Positions 38,158 through 45,765 of a stretch of DNA of 64,000 nucleotides are shown here, in pieces. The notes beneath the pieces are model-generated. The model made no database searches and was not told the origin of the DNA. It saw nothing but the letters and a program-made list of their open reading frames with translations. The number at the start of each line of letters is the position of its first letter. Position 1 is the stretch's first letter. The stretch comes from Flavobacterium agrisoli (GTDB taxonomy: Bacteria; Bacteroidota; Bacteroidia; Flavobacteriales; Flavobacteriaceae). The stretch lies in the NCBI RefSeq assembly GCF_016522065.1, contig NZ_JAEHFV010000001.1:1116001-1180000 (forward strand), read 5' to 3'. The translations under genes and the position numbers were made by a program.

Positions 38158-38601
38158 ATGAAAATAAATTTAAAATTTGGAATTGATCCGTTGGTGTTTG
38201 GCATGAAACAAAACGATGTTTCGAATGTTTTAGGAAAACCCGATAAAAATTATAAAGACGAGGACGACAACGTTATTTTTGTATACAATAAACACAAAAT
38301 GCGTTTGACATTTTACCAAGAAGAAGATTTAAAATTGGGATATATTGTGGCTTCAAGTGAGGCTTTGGACGTTTTTGGTTTTAAATTAATTGGTCGAAAT
38401 ATTACCGATGTAAAAAAAGATTTGGCTACAAAACAAATTACCAAGTTTACACAAGAAGAATTTGACACATTTGAAAATTATTTTAACGAAGAAAACTGGT
38501 TTATTTTGCAAACCGAATTTAATGAAGTTGTAAAATTTGAATTAGGAGCCATCATCAACAACAAAGATGAGTTTGATTGGAAATTCAATCCGAAGAAATA
38601 A
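38158..38601 (+). CDS. Small protein of unknown function
   Basis: A 147-residue cytosolic protein. The N-terminus FGIDPLVFGMKQNDVSNVLGKPDK resembles SmpA/OmlA-like or SMI1-like openings, where a helix and GKPD turn recur. The rest is charged with aromatic patches (ENYFNEENWFILQTEFNEV). No signal peptide. It could be an immunity-type or regulatory protein, but nothing around it shows that. It ends at a bidirectional terminator shared with the convergent lipoprotein gene. Confidence 0.65.
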   Translation: MKINLKFGIDPLVFGMKQNDVSNVLGKPDKNYKDEDDNVIFVYNKHKMRLTFYQEEDLKLGYIVASSEALDVFGFKLIGRNITDVKKDLATKQITKFTQEEFDTFENYFNEENWFILQTEFNEVVKFELGAIINNKDEFDWKFNPKK

Positions 38602-38602
38602 T

Positions 38603-38635
38603 AAAAAAAAGGAAATCTCACGATTTCCTTTTTTT
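38603..38635. terminator. Bidirectional intrinsic terminator
   Basis: The stem AAAAAAAGGAAATC/GATTTCCTTTTTTT around TCAC lies between convergent genes, with an A-run on one side and a T-run on the other, so it can act in both directions. Confidence 0.88.
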
Positions 38636-38640
38636 ATAGC

Positions 38641-39165
38641 TTAATTTAATTTTTTAACCTTACTGTCATCAATATTGTATTTTTGAATGACCTGGTAATA
38701 ATCCGAATAATCGGGTTTCGAAACCTTTTTAGCGTTAATTCCATCATCTCCTGGAACAATTACAATTCGGAACGTTTGGTTTACTCTTAAATCATTTGGA
38801 ACTGTATTTAGATTAAAACCTTCTAAAAATAGGTTAATATCGGTTTGTGTAAAATCTAATTTATAACTAAAATAGAGCGTACCATCATCGTAGTAATAGG
38901 ATTCGGGTATTGGCGACCATACATCTCGGCCATTTTCTACACCTTTTAATCTATAAATTAAAATAACATCGCCCGAATAAATGGCAGGATTCAAATCGGC
39001 GAAAACACTGTAGGAATTTGCATTGTCAAAAGTTACCCCGTTAACTTCAAAAACTTCGGCAATAAGTCCGTCTTGTCCAGGCATTCCTGGAGGTCCTTCT
39101 GGACCTTCGCAACTTGTAAAAGCAATAAATCCAACTATTGCTAAAAGAGTAAGTATCTTTTTCAT
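38641..39165 (-). CDS. Lipoprotein with a short collagen-like segment
   Basis: 174 residues. A lipobox (GFIAFTSCEG) is followed immediately by GPEGPPGMPGQDG, four Gly-X-Y triplets and a turn. A beta-rich domain of about 130 residues comes next (YSGDVILIYRLKGVENGRDVW, DGTLYFSYKLDF). The short Gly-X-Y segment probably acts as a flexible spacer or trimerisation seed. Function unknown; exposure at the envelope is likely. Confidence 0.72.
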   Translation of the reverse strand: MKKILTLLAIVGFIAFTSCEGPEGPPGMPGQDGLIAEVFEVNGVTFDNANSYSVFADLNPAIYSGDVILIYRLKGVENGRDVWSPIPESYYYDDGTLYFSYKLDFTQTDINLFLEGFNLNTVPNDLRVNQTFRIVIVPGDDGINAKKVSKPDYSDYYQVIQKYNIDDSKVKKLN

Positions 39166-39237
39166 CGTATTACATTTTTATGGTTCATATATAAAGGTAT
39201 TTCAAAAACTGAACCAAAAAAAGAAAATCGACTAAAA

Positions 39238-40107
39238 TTAAATCACCATTTTCAATTCTTGACGGTATTGCATGGCGCTTTTACCTGTATAGGCTTTAAA
39301 AAGTTTGCTAAAATGACTAAAATTATTGAAACCACTTTCATAACAAACTTCGTTTATACTTATTGACTTTTCGGCCAATAATTTAGAAGCATGGGCCAAA
39401 CGGTATTCGTTTACAAAATTGGTAAAGGTTTTGTTAGTGATTTTTTTAAAAAAGCGGCAAAAAGATGGCTCCGTCATGCTTACCATTCCAGAAATTTCTT
39501 CTAAAGAAATGGGTTCTTGAAAGTTATCTTTAATAAAATTGAAAACCACATCAATTCGATCGTTGTCTTGCACTTGCATTTGTAACGAAAAACTATCGGC
39601 GTTTAACAATTCAAATTCATTCGAAAATTCCAATTCATTTAAAATAGTCAATAATGAAATCAATCTTTGAAAAGGCGATTGATTTTCCATAGCTTCAATT
39701 TTTTTTCCAACACTTATTTTGGTTTCTCCGGTAAACACCAATCCAGATTTGGCTTGTTTAAAAAGATTGTGGCAATTTTTCATTTCGGGTTTGTCAAAAA
39801 ACTCATTGCCTAAAAAATCATGTTTGATATGAATGGTAGAAGATGCTACTTTTGAAGAATCCACATTTCCGAGTCCACAATGCGGCAAATTGCTTCCTAT
39901 TAAGACTAAATCGCCATTTTCAAAATCGGAAACATGGCTACCAATTTGTCTTTTTCCAGAACCTTCATTAATATAGAGCAATTCAATTTCGGGGTGATAA
40001 TGCCAATTATTAGGTTTCAAATTAGCGTTACCTTCTTGTTTCGAATACGAAAATGAGTTTCCAAAAGAGTGATTGATAATTTCTAAAGTAGGAGCTGTTG
40101 TCCTCAT
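39238..40107 (-). CDS. AraC family transcriptional regulator
   Basis: 289 residues from the ATG at 40107. The N-terminal cupin-type sensing domain is recognisable (NWHYHPEIELLYINEGSGKRQIG, NGDLVLIGSNLPHCG) and probably binds a small ligand. The C-terminal AraC double helix-turn-helix is at about residues 190-285 (ISLEEISGMVSMTEPSFCRFFKK, ISINEVCYESGFNNFSHFSKLFK). The ATG at 40161 would add 18 residues and sits upstream of a TAATTTTG -7 match (40131-40138), so it is disfavoured. Target genes are unknown. Confidence 0.88.
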   Translation of the reverse strand: MRTTAPTLEIINHSFGNSFSYSKQEGNANLKPNNWHYHPEIELLYINEGSGKRQIGSHVSDFENGDLVLIGSNLPHCGLGNVDSSKVASSTIHIKHDFLGNEFFDKPEMKNCHNLFKQAKSGLVFTGETKISVGKKIEAMENQSPFQRLISLLTILNELEFSNEFELLNADSFSLQMQVQDNDRIDVVFNFIKDNFQEPISLEEISGMVSMTEPSFCRFFKKITNKTFTNFVNEYRLAHASKLLAEKSISINEVCYESGFNNFSHFSKLFKAYTGKSAMQYRQELKMVI

Positions 40108-40161
40108 GACAATTCTTTTAAAATTCTTTACAAAATTAACAAAATCAGCTACAATTGTCAT

Positions 40162-40548
40162 TCATTTTAACCTATAACGTTTTCAATTTTAAGAATTTAT
40201 CAAATAATTAAAAAAATAGGCCTAAAAAAACATATTACTGTATTTTTTATAGGAATAAAAAAAAGAATGCTATTTTTAAAAAAGTTTCAAAAAGGAACAT
40301 TTAAAAAAAAGCTTTAATTTTAGCTTATAAACGTTAAAAAAACGTAAGCTCAACCTTAATTCAGCATTAAACAATCTTTAATATTTTTATCAAAACAGCA
40401 TACAATTGTGCATTATTTCAACTACATCGTTTTCTTTATTGAGAATTTAGCACACAAATTAGAAAAATACGAAACATTCTTAGCGAGTAGTTTGTTCTAA
40501 TTTTACCTCAGCGAATTAGAACAAATAATTATAAAAAAAACTAAGGCT
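40162..40548. other. AT-rich intergenic region with upstream element of the first small secreted gene
   Basis: 387 bp with no supported gene. The right part holds CGTTTTCTTTATTGAGAATTTAGCA (40428-40452 by position) and TAATTTTACCTCAGCGAATT (from 40498). Both are repeated upstream of the next paralogue. An inverted repeat GTTCTAATT/AATTAGAAC spans about 40494-40522. Confidence 0.6.
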
Positions 40549-40959
40549 ATGAAAACGATTTTAAAATTAAGTTTAGTGTGTGCATTATTATTTACAGGAG
40601 TAACTACTTATGCAGAGGGTGGAAATGGAGATTTTAAACTTCATGTTATTAAAAACGATAAAAACAAAATTAGCTTTTGTCTTAATCATGTAAAAAAAGC
40701 GAAAGTATCTATTTATGAAAAAGACGGTACTTTAGTTTATTCTGAAAATTCAGTAGGATCTAGCGAAGGAATTTTAAAAACTTTTAGTTTAGAAGAATTT
40801 CCAGCAGGAAAATACTTTTTAGAAATTGAAAACAATGATAAAAAAGTAATTCATGAAATTACGGTAACTTCATCTTCGGCTTCTTTATCTCGTAATGCTG
40901 TAACTGAAATTTACAAAAACAATATTAACGAAAGTAATTCAAACGTTGCTTCTAGATAA
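40549..40959 (+). CDS. Small secreted protein, paralogue A
   Basis: 136 residues with a signal peptide (LSLVCALLFTGVTTYA). The mature part is a single beta-sandwich-like domain (FKLHVIKNDKNKISFCLNHV, KVSIYEKDGTLVYSENS, EFPAGKYFLEIENNDKKVIHEI), resembling the beta-sandwich of T9SS sorting domains but without a following export tag. It is a tandem duplicate of the gene at 41262. The first 50 coding bases and upstream blocks are almost identical. A terminator follows at 41009. Confidence 0.78.
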   Translation: MKTILKLSLVCALLFTGVTTYAEGGNGDFKLHVIKNDKNKISFCLNHVKKAKVSIYEKDGTLVYSENSVGSSEGILKTFSLEEFPAGKYFLEIENNDKKVIHEITVTSSSASLSRNAVTEIYKNNINESNSNVASR

Positions 40960-41008
40960 ACAAAAAGCATTTTTTATACTAATATAGTTAGTAGCATTTA
41001 TACGATGG

Positions 41009-41038
41009 AAGCGGCTCATTTTAGAGTCGCTTTTTTTA
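41009..41038 (+). terminator. Intrinsic terminator of paralogue A
   Basis: The stem AAGCGGCTC/GAGTCGCTT with G-T pairs (41009-41017 with 41024-41032) is followed by a T-run. Confidence 0.78.
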
Positions 41039-41261
41039 TATAATTGATAAAAACCAACTTAAGCTACATTAACAAAACATTAAATTATTTTCATGGTATT
41101 TTAAAATACACCGACAATAATTCAAGAAATCAACTAAAACGTTTTCTTTATTGAGAATTTAGCATATAAATAAGAAAAAATCGTTGTACTATTTTAACCT
41201 CCCTTGAGGTAATTTTACCTCAGCGAATTAGAACTAAGAAATTAATTTAAAAAGAAAAGCT
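41039..41261 (+). promoter_or_regulatory. Upstream region of paralogue B with conserved blocks
   Basis: The 25-base block at 41140-41164 is identical to 40428-40452, and TAATTTTACCTCAGCGAATTAGAAC (from 41210) matches the block before paralogue A. Here the adjacent hairpin is different: TGAGGTAA/TTACCTCA at about 41204-41222. Confidence 0.55.
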
Positions 41262-41678
41262 ATGAAAACGATTTTAAAATTAAGTTTAGTATGCGCATTA
41301 TTATTTACAGGAGTAAATTCGTATGCAGTAGATGGGAATGGTAGTATTGATTTTAAACTTCATGTAATTAAAAAAGAAGGAAGTCAGGTAACTTTTTCAT
41401 TAAACAGAGTGAAACAAGCCAAACTTTCTATTTATGACAAAGAAGGTAATTTAATTTACAGCGAAAATGCAAAAGGTACTGAAGAAGGTATATTAAGAAC
41501 ATTCAATTTTAAAGAATTTCCTGCTGGAGGTTATGTTTTAGAAATTGAAAACGAAAACAAAAAAGTAATTCACGAAATTACTGTGGCAGATAACGCAACA
41601 TACTTGTCACAAGCAGCTATTTCGGAAGTATATAAAGATAATTTCAATTCAAATATCACTACAGTTGCCTCACGATAG
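41262..41678 (+). CDS. Small secreted protein, paralogue B
   Basis: 138 residues, signal peptide LSLVCALLFTGVNSYA, mature beta-sandwich-like domain as in the gene at 40549 (FKLHVIKKEGSQVTFSLNRV, KLSIYDKEGNLIYSENA, EFPAGGYVLEIENENKKVIHEI). Both end in VASR. Signal-peptide codons are nearly unchanged while the mature part has diverged, so the copies are either recently duplicated or constrained at the 5' end. The product may be an abundant envelope protein; function unknown. Confidence 0.78.
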   Translation: MKTILKLSLVCALLFTGVNSYAVDGNGSIDFKLHVIKKEGSQVTFSLNRVKQAKLSIYDKEGNLIYSENAKGTEEGILRTFNFKEFPAGGYVLEIENENKKVIHEITVADNATYLSQAAISEVYKDNFNSNITTVASR

Positions 41679-41726
41679 TGTTATTTAATTGAGGTTTTGG
41701 TTAAATAGTTAGTAAAGTTTGATTTG

Positions 41727-41759
41727 AAAAAGCAGCCTGTGGTTAGGGCTGCTTTTTTT
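41727..41759 (+). terminator. Intrinsic terminator of paralogue B
   Basis: The stem AAAAAGCAGCC/GGCTGCTTTTT ends in a T-run, 48 bp after the stop. Confidence 0.85.
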
Positions 41760-41790
41760 ATGGATTGAATTCTAAAATTAAATTTAGTTA

Positions 41791-41833
41791 AAAAAAAGAG
41801 TTGCTTTTATTATCTAAAAGCAACTCTTTTTTA
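41791..41833 (-). terminator. Intrinsic terminator of the SusCD-phosphodiesterase operon
   Basis: AAAAAAAGAGTTGCTTTT pairs with AAAAGCAACTCTTTTTT around a 6-nt loop. It overlaps the end of the minus-strand GDPD gene and can act in both directions. Confidence 0.85.
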
Positions 41834-42730
41834 TTTCATTTTACTAATAACACGTTCCGGATAGTCGGTTATGATACCGTCAACATGTTTTTCTATCATA
41901 TCTTGAATATCAATGTCATCATTAATGGTCCAAGGAATGATTTTTATTTTTTTTAATCTTAATGAATCACAAAAAGCATTAGTAACTAATTTATAGTGCG
42001 GACTATAAATTTCGGGGGTAAAATCCAATTGTGCTAAATTTTTTTCAATATTGGGTTTACTAGTTAATAAGGCTATTGTAACGGACGGATATTTTTTCCG
42101 AAGAATGTTTAATGGCATGGGATCAAAAGACTGAATATTAATTTTATGCAAAACGTCTTTAGCTTTTAAAAGAGCCATAACTAAATCAACGAATTCTTCT
42201 GGTTGTGGCTGACTAATACCATATTCTTTCTTATCGGATTTTATTTCGATATTATACCGAACAGGTTTATGGTGATTGTTTTTAATATACTTTTCGACAG
42301 TATCTATTACTTCAGCCAACAAAGGTTTGTATGTTTTAATTCTGCTTTGCTTTAAAAAATTAGGATTTCCTCTTGAACCAATATCAAATTTAGAAATGCT
42401 ATCGTAATTCATGGTATGTAAATTAAACAAATGTTCCTGTTTTTTTGATATTGGTTTTCCATTTGGAGCAGTTACATATACCGAAGACATATAGGGCTCA
42501 TGCGAAACAACCACTTTTTTATCGGCACTTATTACCACATCTAATTCAATTACATCGACTCCTTTTTCAACAGCACTTATAAAAGCAGGGATGCTGTTTT
42601 CTGGAAAATTACCGCGATCGCCTCTATGACCTTGTACTTCAATTCCAGAAACCGTATTCAGGCTTTTATTTGATTTACAAGCAGTTAAAACAACTCCCAA
42701 AACAATTAAATATATTTGAAAATGTTTCAT
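41831..42730 (-). CDS. Glycerophosphodiester phosphodiesterase lipoprotein
   Basis: 299 residues, lipobox VVLTACKS. The GDPD TIM-barrel motifs are intact: VQGHRGDRGNFPENSIPAF (catalytic His and HRG), DVIELDVVISADKKVVVSHEP (metal Glu/Asp, second His), and the C-terminal IIPWTINDD and GIITDYPER. It cleaves glycerophosphodiesters, such as deacylated phospholipids, into glycerol-3-phosphate and alcohol in the periplasm or at the surface. It is last in the SusCD operon, 2 bp after the calcineurin-type gene. Confidence 0.93.
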   Translation of the reverse strand: MKHFQIYLIVLGVVLTACKSNKSLNTVSGIEVQGHRGDRGNFPENSIPAFISAVEKGVDVIELDVVISADKKVVVSHEPYMSSVYVTAPNGKPISKKQEHLFNLHTMNYDSISKFDIGSRGNPNFLKQSRIKTYKPLLAEVIDTVEKYIKNNHHKPVRYNIEIKSDKKEYGISQPQPEEFVDLVMALLKAKDVLHKINIQSFDPMPLNILRKKYPSVTIALLTSKPNIEKNLAQLDFTPEIYSPHYKLVTNAFCDSLRLKKIKIIPWTINDDIDIQDMIEKHVDGIITDYPERVISKMK

Positions 42731-42732
42731 AA

Positions 42733-44301
42733 TTAAAGCGAATCAATTTTGTAGGTTTTAGTCGCTTTATGCTGGTTACCAAACATATCTGTAGCCTGAA
42801 TTTCTATTGTATGTACCCCTAAGTCCAAATTAGCCGGAAGGTTTCCTCTCCATACATGCGTGCTGATAATAGGATCTGATGATCTTCTTCCTGGCATTAG
42901 TTGTTCTGTAGTATCCCACTCGTATACCAAAGCTACATACGAAGGATCTTGTTCTTTTACAAATTCCATGTCTTTCCAAACTCCACCATCAATTCGGTAT
43001 TGAACTTGATCACCTTCTTTCCCCATAAAAAAATTAGCAAAGACACCCGCTTTGGTACGTTTGACTTTGGCTACCACTTTGGGCGCAAATAGTTCCATCT
43101 GATGTTCTTTGGGCTTACCTGCTACTTTATAGGATACATTATATTGATTTCCATTAAAATGAATAAATGCATACCCTTTTTGAGTTCCATCTCTCATTAC
43201 CGAAATTGGAATGCCTTTTTCATCTAATTTACCCGAATACCAATCACCCGATGTGGTTCCTACATTATAATGGTGATGTGGTTTTTCTTGTAACCAACCT
43301 TCTTTTTTACCAAAAAAATCTTGACGTTGTATGTGCGTATGAGCAGACAGAGACAACGTATTAGGAAAATCTTGTAAAATTTTAAACAATTTATTACGAT
43401 CCTCATCTCTAAAAGCATCCTCATCTGGCTCGCTTAATGGAATATGAAAAGCTAAAACAATCAAGTGGTCTTTAGGTACAAATTTTAAATCGTTTTCTAT
43501 AAATTGCAGTTGGTCTTCCCGAAAACCACCCCAATATCCTTTTTGATCTCGTGGGTCGGGATACAAAACATCATCTAAAACTATAAAATGTACCTTGCCA
43601 AAATTAAAAGCATAATTAGCTGGTCCAAAATGCGCTTCATAAGTTTCGTCGGCCAATTTATCTTCGGTAGCATCAAAATTAAGATCGTGGTTTCCTAATA
43701 AATTATACCAAGGAATTCCAGTTTTCTTTACTGCTTGTATGTACGGATTAAATAAACTTAAATCATTACCTACTAAATCGCCCAAACTTAAGCCAAATGG
43801 AACATTTTTAATTCCTTCAACCTCAGCAACCACACCTCTGTAAAAATAGTCAACCTCCTCTAACGTATAAGGCTGTGGGTCTCCAAAAACCAAAGCCGTA
43901 AACTCATCTGGTTCATTGGTTTGATACAATCCAAAATTCAACAATTTCGGCAATTTTCCTGTGGGAGCAACTCCTGAAAATTTAAATTTCGGAGAACCTT
44001 CTGGTTTATAATTGTAAAAAAATTGCGGTAAATTATCTGAATTTAAAGGAATAGCATAACCCGATGGTTTAATAACAGCAATGATAGCATCATTAGAGAT
44101 GGGTAATGAATATTTTCCGTTTTTATCGGTAAGCACCACTTCGGCACCATTGGTTACGGCTACGTTAGCAATTGGTTTTTCTTTACTTTCTTTTTTACCG
44201 TTGCGATTAACATCGTCATAAACATAGCCCGAAACCGTTTGTGCGGATAAGTAAGTTGAAAGAAACAACATACTTACAATATAATATTTTTTAAACATCA
44301 T
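42733..44301 (-). CDS. Secreted calcineurin-like phosphoesterase with N- and C-terminal beta domains
   Basis: 522 residues with a signal peptide (VSMLFLSTYLSAQ). An SdrD-B/CNA-like N-terminal domain (GYVYDDVNRNGKKE) is followed by the metallophosphatase core at about 130-350: VFGDPQPY, GLSLGDLVGNDLS, LLGNHDLNF (GNHD), AFHIPL and SAHTHIQ. This is a dinuclear metal site with all ligands present. A C-terminal beta domain (TYKIDSL end) completes the Bacteroidota MetallophosN/C type. Likely substrates are phosphomonoesters or diesters brought to the SusCD system. Confidence 0.9.
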   Translation of the reverse strand: MMFKKYYIVSMLFLSTYLSAQTVSGYVYDDVNRNGKKESKEKPIANVAVTNGAEVVLTDKNGKYSLPISNDAIIAVIKPSGYAIPLNSDNLPQFFYNYKPEGSPKFKFSGVAPTGKLPKLLNFGLYQTNEPDEFTALVFGDPQPYTLEEVDYFYRGVVAEVEGIKNVPFGLSLGDLVGNDLSLFNPYIQAVKKTGIPWYNLLGNHDLNFDATEDKLADETYEAHFGPANYAFNFGKVHFIVLDDVLYPDPRDQKGYWGGFREDQLQFIENDLKFVPKDHLIVLAFHIPLSEPDEDAFRDEDRNKLFKILQDFPNTLSLSAHTHIQRQDFFGKKEGWLQEKPHHHYNVGTTSGDWYSGKLDEKGIPISVMRDGTQKGYAFIHFNGNQYNVSYKVAGKPKEHQMELFAPKVVAKVKRTKAGVFANFFMGKEGDQVQYRIDGGVWKDMEFVKEQDPSYVALVYEWDTTEQLMPGRRSSDPIISTHVWRGNLPANLDLGVHTIEIQATDMFGNQHKATKTYKIDSL

Positions 44302-44316
44302 TTTTTTATTTAATTA

Positions 44317-45753
44317 TTAATCAATAGTGTCCCACCAAACTTTGGTATTAATATCATCGCTTCCAAGTAATTGAACAGCCTCTTTATAATTTACTGGATT
44401 GTACAATTGCTGGTCGGTAGGATAGGTAAAACGAGCTGGCATTTGGGCATTATTTAACATAGCAGTTGTTGTAGGTAATTTGGGTAAACCTGTTCTGCGG
44501 TATTCAAACCATTGTTGGTAATCGGTAAAATACAATGCATAGTATTTTTGCAACATAATCTTCTCTAAACTACCATCATAAGCAACAGCTGAATTCGAAA
44601 AATAATCTGTTGGTAGTACAACGCCTAGTTGATCCATTGCCGCATTAATACCGTTTTTATAATGCGTTTCAGCATCAGCAATAAAACCTCTTTGGGCTAA
44701 TTCTGCTTTTATAAATTCTACCTCAGCATACGTTAAAATCATAATTTTCATGGGTGCTACTGCTTGATTTCGATTTAAACTGGAAGCATTGTATTGAAAT
44801 TGCGAATCGGAACCCGTATAAGCACTCGGAATTCCTTTATAACCCAAATTAACCCCGTTAAAATCGGTTGCTGTAGTGGCTATTATAGCCCTCCTCGGAT
44901 CATTTAATGCATTTAAATTATCAATAAAAAAAGAAGCCATTCTAATACCATTATTAAAATCTTGTGGTCTCCCCCAAGGCGAAACATTGGCTCCAATTCC
45001 GGTTACTTGCAAGATTGCTGATTCGGCAGTTGAGGCAAAAACTGGGTAAAGTGTCGGATTTTGCACCATTGCCACCAATTTTTGTAAAGCATTGGTTTCT
45101 GTTCTGTTAGAAATGCGCAATAACAAACGCATGTGTAGCGAATTGGTAAATTTTCTCCATTTTGTTACATCATTTTGAAAAAGGATATCGCTAGCATAAA
45201 TCATACCTGTTTGGGTATTGTACAAACTATTGGCTCTTTCTAAATCAGCTAAAATAGTTTCGTAAATAAACTCTTGCGAATCGTATGAAGGATACAACAA
45301 ACCTTCTTCTCCTTTTACAGCATTGGTCATCGGAACCGGCCCAAATACATCAGTTAAATTGGCATATATCCATGCATTTAATGTTAGCGCAACGGCTTCG
45401 TAATTGGTGTCTTGTGCTTTTTCGGCTGCAATACGCATTTCGCGAACACCGGCCAGCCATTTATAGGACGTATTCCATGTAGAATTACCGATATTCGGAC
45501 TAACATCGTATCGGTGTAAACCCCCAGAAATACTAGGAAAAGGCAACGAAACCTGCATCAAATTAAAAGTTACATCGGTACTACGTTGCGCATGATGACT
45601 TGCCATACCATACAAAATAGGATTTAGTAACGTACCGGGACTAATTTCTGCAATCAAATTAGGATTCTCGTTTAATTCTTCAAAATCCCCTGTACAATTC
45701 GTATTCAATAATACAAGAGTTAAAAGGATTACTATAATTTGTAGTTTTTTCAT
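44317..45753 (-). CDS. SusD/RagB family outer-membrane lipoprotein (SusD-like 2)
   Basis: 478 residues, lipobox LVLLNTNCTG. The N-terminus FEELNENPNLIAEISPGTLLNPILYG and the TPR-like helices (EAVALTLNAWIYANLTDVFGPVPM) fit the SusD-like 2 group. The C-terminal block QQWFEYRRTGLPKLP is also typical. SusD lids the TonB barrel and captures the ligand on the cell surface. It starts 12 bp after susC. The phosphoesterases downstream suggest a phosphorylated ligand and not a glycan. Confidence 0.93.
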   Translation of the reverse strand: MKKLQIIVILLTLVLLNTNCTGDFEELNENPNLIAEISPGTLLNPILYGMASHHAQRSTDVTFNLMQVSLPFPSISGGLHRYDVSPNIGNSTWNTSYKWLAGVREMRIAAEKAQDTNYEAVALTLNAWIYANLTDVFGPVPMTNAVKGEEGLLYPSYDSQEFIYETILADLERANSLYNTQTGMIYASDILFQNDVTKWRKFTNSLHMRLLLRISNRTETNALQKLVAMVQNPTLYPVFASTAESAILQVTGIGANVSPWGRPQDFNNGIRMASFFIDNLNALNDPRRAIIATTATDFNGVNLGYKGIPSAYTGSDSQFQYNASSLNRNQAVAPMKIMILTYAEVEFIKAELAQRGFIADAETHYKNGINAAMDQLGVVLPTDYFSNSAVAYDGSLEKIMLQKYYALYFTDYQQWFEYRRTGLPKLPTTTAMLNNAQMPARFTYPTDQQLYNPVNYKEAVQLLGSDDINTKVWWDTID

Positions 45754-45765
45754 TGTTGTATTACT

